Shown here: positions 56,558 to 64,000 of the stretch, piece after piece
Layout of the letters: every line of letters starts with the position of its first letter
Numbering within the stretch: the first letter of the stretch is position 1
NCBI GenBank assembly: GCA_008704415.1
Contig: VXIS01000229.1
Coordinates: 1-64,000, forward strand
DNA length: 64,000 nucleotides
Source: Sphaerosporella brunnea
Lineage: Eukaryota > Ascomycota > Pezizomycetes > Pezizales > Pyronemataceae
Reading direction: 5' to 3'
Made by a program: the position numbers and the translations under genes
The notes under the pieces: generated by a model
The model's database searches: none
What the model was told of the DNA's origin: nothing
Seen by the model: only the letters and a program-made list of their open reading frames with translations

Positions 56558-57771
56558 TCAAACTTCATTAATTGCCACTGTTTTGAGTATAGTTGCGTCG
56601 ACTTCCACGCCACTGGAATGACCAAGCAATTCCCTCATGACACCAACGCCGCTCCTCTGGTTCCCGGCCGCGGCAACAAGCATGTCCTTCGTGATTTGGA
56701 TATTGGAATGCCTTCTCAGGATAGATCGCATGGTGTTTTCGTCGAAATGCCGTGCAATTGGTTCCATTGCGGCTTCATCAAATTCGACGCCGTCTCGGTT
56801 TGCAAGTCCTTCCATCAACTCTTTCCCATTCACCCAGTTGACTGCGGCTTTTTTGACAATCTCATCCGTGATTTTTTGGCTACCCTTAAAGCCCTCCCTG
56901 AAGACACTTCGATCGGCATTACCGTTGTCCATCACCAATTCCAGTGCCTGCGTCTTATTCGCATGGTTGGACATTGCGGCTGTGACAATGACGGGGGTGC
57001 CAAAAGATAGGGCGTATTCAAAAGCCTCTGGCGTGATGGAGATGCTGTTGTCTTTGTGGCCCAGGATTAACAGAGCCAGCTCGATATCCGCCTTCATAGC
57101 CGCCACCAAAGAATTCTGTCGCGCTAACTCGTCCCTTATACCCGCCGCTTGGACCCAAAGGCGAAGTTTTGAAGACTTTGTTTGAAGAATTCGGAAGAGG
57201 AATTCCGCACGCGAGGCTTGTTGATCGCGGAGGTGGGAGTGCCAGAAGCGAGACGCATGGTCGAGGAGCGGAAACCGACTTTTCAATTCTTGGAGCTTGC
57301 GTACGTCTAACTCTTGAGCTGCCGTCGAGTCGAAGTCGTCAAAAACAAGGTAGGCGATGCAATTTTTGGCAATGTAGATATCGGGGAGGATAATTCGAAA
57401 TCATCGTGGACGTTGAAGAAAGAGAAACGAGCGAACACGTTGTTTTGCGTGATGAACTCCTTTGCAGACTGGTGTATCAAATGAACGATACCATCATCTG
57501 TAGTCTCCAAGACAAGTCCAACCGCTGTCATCAAAGTCTCCGAGGTGATCTGGATTCGGTAACCTCGTGTTGAGTCCTCATTTGCGGAGTCGACCTCAGC
57601 TACGTTAAGACCAACCTCACACAGAATTTCTGGTGTGAGTATTTCGCTCTCACTGTCGCTGTCACTGTAACTGTCGGACTCAGACTCAGATTTTGAGTTT
57701 CTGGTGGATTGGTAGTCGCGTTTCATGGTGGATAATTTTGACTGCTGGAGTCGGTGCAGGGCGTTCATCAA
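56558..57771 (-). pseudogene. NLR-type protein, C-terminal part only, frameshifted
   Basis: 57307-57771 encodes GLVLETTDDGIVHLIHQSAK followed by EFITQNNVFARF, the winged-helix-like segment after the NACHT domain in fungal NLRs. After a one-base frame change near 57385-57400 the match continues (DIYIAKNCIAYLVFDDF; RFPLLDHASRFWHSHL) into 56558. There it carries repeats of the type KKAAVNWVNGKELMEGL and LVAAAGNQRSGVGVMRELLG, the NGKEVM-type repeats of some Eurotiomycete and Dothideomycete NLRs. The N-terminal effector domain and NACHT P-loop are missing upstream. It is a truncated, probably dead immune-type receptor. Confidence 0.7.
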
Positions 57772-58647
57772 AATAATGGACGGTAGGTGGCGGGGAATAA
57801 TTTATGGTCACGTGAAAAATATGTCACGGTGAGCCGAGGGCTAGCAACAGAGACGCTGCACCGTGGCGGGTGGCCGGCCGCCGACGGCGGGTTGGCTCCG
57901 CTCGCCCGGCCGGCGCAGGAACTTAAGGGTACGGCCACGCCGCTCCCTTCTGTTCCTCACCACGGTTCTCGTTCGCTCCCACCCAACCGCTCCATTTCTC
58001 AGTAGCTCCTCGGAGACTGGGAGGAGTTGTCGGCAGCTTCGCTGCCGCACCCGGGCAAAACACAGGAGGAACATAAGGATCGAGTGGAGGAGGAAGGGAG
58101 AGGAAGGATGGAGATGGAGGACGGAGATGGGAAAGTTGTGCTTTGCTTGTCCGCGCTTGCTTGCTTGTCCGCGTCTGCTTGCTTGTCCGCGTCGGCGCTC
58201 ACTTTGTATTTGGTTTCAAAGGGCTTTTGTTGGTTCGGGGTTTGCAGACGCGATAGTTGCTAGTGTGTGGCTCCGCGAGAGATAGCGTGGGGTGGATGCC
58301 CATACGGAGAAAAACTGACCTCTGGAGGTCAGTATAAATTTTCGCGTGCAGAGCCTCACGGTTTCTGTTCTGTTCTGATCTTTGAAGTTGGATACCGAGG
58401 ACGGCGTCTCGATATTTCTGCGAAATACCGCCGTTTCGCTTGAGTACCGAGCTATCCAAACAGGCCCTAAACATTATCTCGCACTGGACTGTCGCAGGTG
58501 GGATGGCGAGATGAAATGACGGAGTTAGATAGCGGTGATGACAGCAATAAGATGCGAGACAGTAACACGGTTAGAAATTTCATGAATTAAAAAAAAGATT
58601 GAATTATGTCACATGCATGATCATTTGAGGTTGTAACCAATATTGAT
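57772..58647. other. GC-rich stretch with a short minisatellite
   Basis: No gene recognised. Three 18-bp units (gcttgtccgcg plus 7 bases) lie at 58145-58196. A segment near 58013 (cggagactgggaggag) also occurs near 9244. Confidence 0.45.
58145..58196. repeat. 18-bp minisatellite, three units
   Basis: Units start with GCTTGTCCGCG at 58145, 58163 and 58181. Confidence 0.75.
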
Positions 58648-60124
58648 TTACATACCTCCGTGTATGTTGATTTCATCTAAGCAGGATCGAAGGTGCTTCA
58701 GAAGCGTCAAATACGTTGTATCTCCCTTATGTGCAAATTTCACCAGCTCGGTGTGGTTTTGATGGATAGGAATTCGTTGCTCGTTTGATAGGAAAAGTTG
58801 GGCCGAAACTTTTTTAACCATTTCGGCCATGTCCCCAGTCCTTTCGTAATGCCCTTGGGAGGACTACAGATGGTTAGGAACTCTAAACTTCCAAGCGTTT
58901 CGGCTAGCTGTACGCACCTTTTGTACTGTGGGTGTGGACCGCGTCTCGTAAAAGCTAAACACCTTCCTCTCATTCCAGATAGTAGCGAGAGATTCCTGTT
59001 GAGTCTCCAGGTATTCGGAACCCTCCTTCAATTGCGCAAGCAGTTTCAACCTTGCGGTTTCAACACCGCCTGACAAATCATCAACCATGGCTTCCAGTTC
59101 TTTGGTCCGCAAGCCTTGGTGGGGAGTTCCAAACAGAAAGAAGGCACGCGTGGCATCTAAAAGATGCTTATGCTGCGGGGTATTGCTGGCTTGGATTAAT
59201 GCCTAATGTAATCAGCAACAGAACGTTTAATCTTCCCTCGGGATCGTACTTGCAATATTAGGATACCTCCGAGGCTGTGGCCGATGAAGATTATGGGTCG
59301 ATGTTTAGCCTTTTCGTTCAATGTCAGTAACTCCCGGGCAGTATCAAGACTATCTTACCGCGGGGAAACATCGTGCGTTCTCCAATTGCTGGACAAAAGC
59401 CCGTCTGAGGTCCAATATCGAACTATTGTCGATGGTGCTCGCCAGGTTGGTATCGTAGCCATAGGTCATGACACGGACACCCCGAACGTCGAAAGGCAGA
59501 AAGTCCTGCAGCCACATTTGCTGACTGTTGTGGTTGCGCCAAGATCCAAACGCATGGCCCGCCACTGCGATGACACTATGTGTACATTATATTAGTACAA
59601 ATTCTATATCTAGCAACAATGGGGGTCGCGAACTCTGCCGTAATATCCGGATCAGGAATGTTGAGAGGCGTCAAATCATGGAAATGATAATCTACCGAAA
59701 GCATTGCCCCTTCAGGGGCTTCGAGAACCTTGTCCTCGTCGGGTTTAATATCCTTGAAGCACTGGGGATAGTTGTCCATGTTCACCAGTGCTGTCTGATG
59801 GGTGTTGTAACATGATGGATAGAGCGAAATAATGCACGTGCTAGGTTCCCAGCGCTCATCCAGTTGCTGAAGCCATGTACGTAGATGAGACGCATCCCAT
59901 GATGCAGGAATGTTACTGACGCGAAAGCACTTCTTCGACTTGGAAGCGGAGCTATGGAGAGAGGCGGATCTCGGCCCAGTGGCTGCAGATTGTGGGTTGC
60001 CAGCTAAGTTGGTCGATCCGGAGTCATGGCTGGTGGCTGATGTACGGCGTTGCGACAACTGAAAGACGATGATGACGCAAAACAGAACGAACAAAACGTA
60101 GTCCATTGACGTAGATGAAGTCAT
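58648..60124 (-). CDS. SERAC1-like alpha/beta hydrolase, five exons, one junction out of frame
   Basis: Exons (minus strand) 59618-60124, 59359-59575, 59250-59309, 58918-59202 and 58648-58863. Introns 2-4 (49, 47, 54 bp) are phase 0 with good signals. Exon 1 has an N-terminal membrane helix (YVLFVLFCVIIVFQL). The later exons give AVAGHAFGSWR (oxyanion HG-like), FDVRGVRVMTYGYD, IIFIGHSLGGILIL (nucleophile elbow GHSLGG), FLFGTPHQGL, and a C-terminal HTELVKFAHKGD with the expected His. This is the serine-hydrolase layout of SERAC1-like fungal proteins. Intron 1 (59576-59617; TACTAAT branch) leaves the frame off by one; one base fewer in the CCCCC run just before its donor would repair it. So either a base-call error or a recent inactivation. 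Confidence 0.75.
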
Positions 60125-61059
60125 GATTGAGGATGGTTTACGCGCTCAGTGGTTAGGCGATATCGCGATGGAATTAGAATTAGAACACCGCCGAGGCCAT
60201 ACCATCATAAAAAAAAACCGGTCTGTTGCAGCGGCTGAGCAAGACGCGCCTGGCAGCCAATCAAACAGCGTATTCACTCAAAGAAGGGTTGTATCTAGAG
60301 TAGCGTGACAGGGGTCAACGCCCGCAATAACCCCCCCCCCCACGCCGACCTTTATGACACCCCACAACGAAAAAAAGATTTTGATTAAGTCCCCGGAAAC
60401 GATAGAGTAGGATGCAAAGAGCAATCCTTGGGGACTAAAATTCGATTTGGTGGCCTGGTTGTGGAGTTATACCGCATAAACTCGCGAACAAGAGACTGGG
60501 CTGACCCCAGCGGCCCGAAACAAAAACGAATGCTCGGCCCGCGACTCCTCACATGTCATATCTCACATCTATCTATCTAAGGACCACCACCACAGGCGGG
60601 GCAGATTTTGTGAGACATCCAACAGCAACCGCATTCCTTACCCTAACTCGACGACGTTATTATGCCAGCGTCTTCAGTCAGTTGCTCAAGCACCTTATTG
60701 GATCAGGACCGGCATGGCCAATCTGGGCACTTCATACCAACATATATATAGAGGTTACTTTGAACTGCAACGATGCCTACATCAAAACGTGTTTTTGTAG
60801 GCCCGGCTCAAGCTCACTAGCCCAGCCTGAAAACCCCCCAAGCCGGATCGGGCCTTCCCCCCAGCTCATCTCGAGCCGTAGGAGTACCTTCGACGATCTT
60901 TTGAGCACCTCAGACGGATTGGCCGGCCCCTGGAGTTGGACCAGTGATCTCAATAGCTGGCCCTCTATATGCAACTCTTGACGGCCATTTAATTGACGGC
61001 GAACACAACGGGGTAATGCTAGCAACGAATTTACACAAGAGGTTTGGCAAGCTCGAGCT
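60125..61059. other. Intergenic stretch with a C11 run
   Basis: No gene recognised. Eleven C lie at 60331-60341. Short frames near 60553-61059 may be degraded upstream exons of the relic that follows. Confidence 0.4.
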
Positions 61060-61851
61060 ATGGTTCAAGGCAACCGAGGTCAATCTACTCACGTTCACAC
61101 CGGATCCTACTGGTTCTTGCCCGCGATTATCTCTTTTTTGGGCGCCTGCCTGCGACACACCCAGCGTTTGCAAATTGCAATGTCCCATCCACAGTTAAAG
61201 GACTTCCTCGATTTCCTGCTGGGACATGATTTAGTGACAAAAGGCTTTTACAACCTACTAGATAACCGTCCTCGGCCACGCGGAAGAAAAGGTGACGCAG
61301 TCGGCCCCGACTACCTGCTCAATTTCACACATTTTACATATACCACGAAGCACCTTGACCTCTCTACTTCTCCAAGTATGCTAGTGGATCTACTTCGCTC
61401 TCATGCAGCATTGCAGCTTTGTCCGACCCAGAAAGAATGGGACCTGCTCATCCCGGTGTACTTTGGAGACCCCAACTCAAACCTCGATCTTGATCGTATT
61501 GGGGCAGGCCAAGAATTGCATCTCGCAGGAGAACCTCAAGATCGGCGATGAGTACAAGAAATCCTTCCGACCCGTCATCTGTCTCCAGTTGGAGTTTGGA
61601 ATGAACCATTCGTCATGGGTGTGCATGTGCGCGGACATGGCCCTGATACCTTCCCTTTCCTTTCCAATAACGGTCTGGCAGCTCCTTGCGAACTTCTTGT
61701 CAAGGAAATAATGCCCACCCAGACGGGCCTTGAGAGGCAGATCTGCAACCGACTTCAGGGTTTGCATCTGATTGAGGAAGTTTGCCCGGTGGTCCAGAAT
61801 GATTGCGTTCAGGCCGATGATGATGGTGTGGATGTGGACCTAACCGATTGA
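61060..61851 (+). pseudogene. C-terminal part of an unnamed fungal protein, frameshifted
   Basis: Three overlapping frames in family-like order: SHPQLKDFLDFLLGHDLVTK and LIPVYFGDPNSNLDLDRIGA, then ENLKIGDEYKKSF, then GVHVRGHGPDTFPFLSNNG up to a stop at 61849-61851 after an acidic tail. Two frame changes (near 61495 and 61610) are needed. The pattern recalls the C-terminal region of large uncharacterised fungal proteins often found in transposon-rich areas. Function unknown. Confidence 0.5.
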
Positions 61852-62462
61852 TGGGGGTGGGGGGGGGTTTTTTTTCCACTTGTTATGATCGTCGATAGCG
61901 CGTACACCGGTACTTAAGTAGCTTGGAACTGTTGTTGAACAGGATATTTCTCAGGGCGCGCATTGCTATGTATAGTGCAGGCACTTATAAACCTCGTCGT
62001 CGCACGTCCCCGGTTGGTGGAGATGGGTGGAGATGGACGACCATAATGAACGCAGTTATCCCCGCGTGCAAACTCTGAGCAGACACCACGTTTCTCGACC
62101 AAACAAGATGCGCTCTATAATTCTACGTGGTGCAGCCCCACCGGTTTAACACCGGTGTACTCTGATTATGGGGTCGCAACTACGGATTGTGAAAAGCTTG
62201 GACCAGCTGAATGGCACGGCCCCGCAGCCCTGGCCAGCTGCCAACGCTACCACCTGCCAATATCTTGAGGGTGAACTCGGTCCGAGCACTGAGGTTCTTT
62301 CGTCATGACTTTGATCCATAATGCCGGCTCTCAACTTCGTATACCACTGGTACAACGACCCTCCAGCAGCAGCAACTTGAACACAATGGGCAGGCCGAAC
62401 AAAAGAAAGGTACAATCACGACAAGCGGGCATCTCGGACTCGGAAACGCAGTTGTCTCGGCG
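61852..62462. other. Short unassigned stretch
   Basis: Begins with a G-rich then T-rich run (61852-61877). No gene recognised; the right end may be degraded upstream sequence of the transposase relic. Confidence 0.4.
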
Positions 62463-62672
62463 ATGCCGAGTCTCTCGGCGGCAGTGAATCTCTCGGCGCA
62501 GCCTGACTTTGAGGGTCAGCGCAGTCGGATTGAGGGGATTGTCGAGGATGCGGGACACCTAGTAATGTTCTATCCTAAGTTCCACTGCGAACTTAACTGG
62601 ATCGAATATTACTGGGGCGCATGCAAGCACTATGCCCGGAAGCACTGCAACTACACTCTGCCCGGTATTTAA
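62463..62672 (+). pseudogene. DDE transposase C-terminal relic
   Basis: Contains AGHLVMFYPKFHCELNWIEY followed by YWGACKHYARKHC, the end of the catalytic domain of a fungal DDE endonuclease family in which HCELN-IE stands where Tc1/mariner enzymes have SPDLNPIE. The first two catalytic Asp residues are not present. A fragment only. Confidence 0.65.
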
Positions 62673-62730
62673 CCCTTCCTCAGTACGGGGTGCAACAGTA
62701 GCTAACAGCCATTAGGTCTTATGGAGGCAG

Positions 62731-63857
62731 TAGTGTTGCGCACGAGCGCACTCGAGTCAAGCTAGGGGTAGACTCGAGTCCGCTCGTGAGATTTTCACGC
62801 TCGACTCGTGAGCCCGAGCCGGGGAAGTATGAACTCGAGCCAAAGTTCGAGTCCCCCATATGAAATCACATTTCAACGCACGCGGGAGCTGTTGCAGGGG
62901 CAATGTAAATTATCTATGAGAGTATAAAGAGCGCAGATCAGTCGGATAAGTCTGAGAGGCCCGAAGAGGAGTTCAGGGCAGCTTCCACCTCTGATTCAAC
63001 AGCCTCCGCTGCATCATGGTCACTCTGAGCGGTCTCTGCACCCGCGGTAGCGTCCATAGTTTCACCGGTCGGCACTGGCCCTTTCTCCGCCTCCTCATGC
63101 CCCCATTTCCCCCAGGGCTTCACATCCGTCTGCTTCAATCAATGTTTGAGCAGTAGAAGCACGCTACTCGACACTTCGAGAAGACGGTTCCGCTTCTTGG
63201 AGCTTCCAGCGGTGGAGCGGGTCGGTCTCTAAGCCCACCTGCGGTTCGTATCAATATCGTGCAGTCTCTGATGCCTCCATTGTGCCTGAGGCGTTTTTAC
63301 TGGCCTGCACTCGTCGTCCGATGTTTCCAAACATTGCAGCAAGGTCTGCATCTACTGTCTGCGAGCGGTTACTGCAACCCCCCCACGAAATATTATCTTG
63401 CGGGTGTAGTGAAAGTCGATACACGATGAGGTTGTCTGTCCACTGAGCGTCTGTGCCCCAGCGGCAGCGTGCAATGTATCTAGAGCCGTTAGACAACAGC
63501 AATGAGAAATGCAGGCAGCTCCTTACCCCACGTCCACTGAGCTCTTTGTTGAAAGCTCTCATCGCATCTTCTTCCGTACGTGCGCTGAGCGCTGGCTGTT
63601 GGTTGACTGACATCCGTGAGGTTGTCCGGGTGAAGTTCGGGTTTTGGAGTTGGGAGGGGGGGGACCGGGTGGTCGTAGGACGGGGAGTCAACCTGAGGGT
63701 ACCGGCGGCGTCGCGGCAAAACCTCGTGCTATCTAGAAAGCTCCAATGACTCGAGTCCGACCCGAGCTCAACCATTTTTCGATCGAGCGGACTCGAGCGC
63801 AAAAATACATAGACTCGAGCTTTGTGCTCGAGCTGGCTCCGCTCGTGCGCAACACTA
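62731..63857. mobile_element. Non-autonomous hAT-like element of about 1.1 kb
   Basis: Ends tagtgttgcgcacgagcg and cgctcgtgcgcaacacta are complementary, with subterminal ACTCGAG-rich repeats like those of the element at 43533. The minus strand at 63138-63240 reads KKRNRLLEVSSSVLLLLKH, a remnant of the hAT dimerisation motif, followed past a stop by an acidic tail like that of the other element. No matching 8-bp flank was found, so one flank may have changed. Confidence 0.7.
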
Positions 63858-63935
63858 GTCGTAGAACTCAGTGAACACGGCTTCCCGTGTCAAGTATGGT
63901 ATCGCGAGGTTAGTTAGCACTATGTCCTCAGGATT
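63858..63935 (+). pseudogene. Truncated 5S rRNA-like sequence
   Basis: Shares cacggcttcccgt and tatcgcgaggttagt with the 5S gene at 41558, in the same order, but lacks the CCGCTCAGCC segment and the 3' part. It begins immediately at the right end of the hAT-like element. Confidence 0.65.
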
Positions 63936-64000
63936 CCGAAGAAATGAGCGGCGCATAGAACTGCAACTTCGACAACCAAACTCAAAGCTGGCTGACCCTA

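Overview
The window is nuclear DNA of a filamentous ascomycete (Pezizomycotina). Evidence: phase-consistent spliceosomal introns of about 42-103 bp with CTAAC/CTGAC-type branch sites, a dispersed single 5S rRNA gene, Tad-like LINE remnants, hAT-type elements, and families typical of these fungi (fungal rhodopsin-like membrane protein, patatin, SERAC1-like hydrolase, expanded SRPK-like kinase, NLR remnant). The species cannot be named from the sequence.

Region 1 (1-22588) is one giant, spacer-free inverted repeat. The axis lies between 11277 and 11278, inside the self-complementary core gccttctagaaggc. Each arm of about 11.3 kb carries an Acinus-like ASAP-complex gene (SAP domain, RRM-like domain, RSB motif) and the electron transfer flavoprotein beta-subunit gene, both transcribed toward the axis. 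Each arm also holds a 5'-truncated LINE, a 108-bp tandem duplication and a small MITE. The differences I found between arms are almost all homopolymer-length changes. Two of them break the Acinus reading frame in the right arm only. The left arm runs off the window edge, so its true outer boundary is unknown.

Region 2 (22589-31083) is accessory DNA: a five-exon patatin-like lipase, a 300-bp hAT MITE and an internally deleted LINE with target duplications. Region 3 (31084-38870) is more conserved: a rhodopsin-like membrane protein, a putative glycosyltransferase, ALG5, and, divergent from ALG5, a badly frameshifted relic of the ribosome-biogenesis gene SAS10/UTP3. Region 4 (38871-45539) is mostly non-coding, with a 5S rRNA gene, a 247-bp MITE and a non-autonomous hAT nested in a LINE relic.

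Region 5 (45540-47999) is the most original coding locus. It is a ten-exon gene whose introns are all phase 1 and whose central exons and introns are tandemly amplified copies of one exon-intron cassette, followed by a unique C-terminal helical segment. Region 6 (48000-64000) is an accessory island: a P-loop fragment, an SRPK-like kinase, LINE and NLR relics, a SERAC1-like hydrolase, a frameshifted unknown gene, a DDE transposase relic, and a hAT abutting a truncated 5S copy.

The genes do not form one pathway. ETFB and ALG5 are housekeeping genes. The patatin, SERAC1-like, SRPK-like and NLR-type genes belong to families often seen in fungal self/non-self or stress-response repertoires; that link here is inference from family only.
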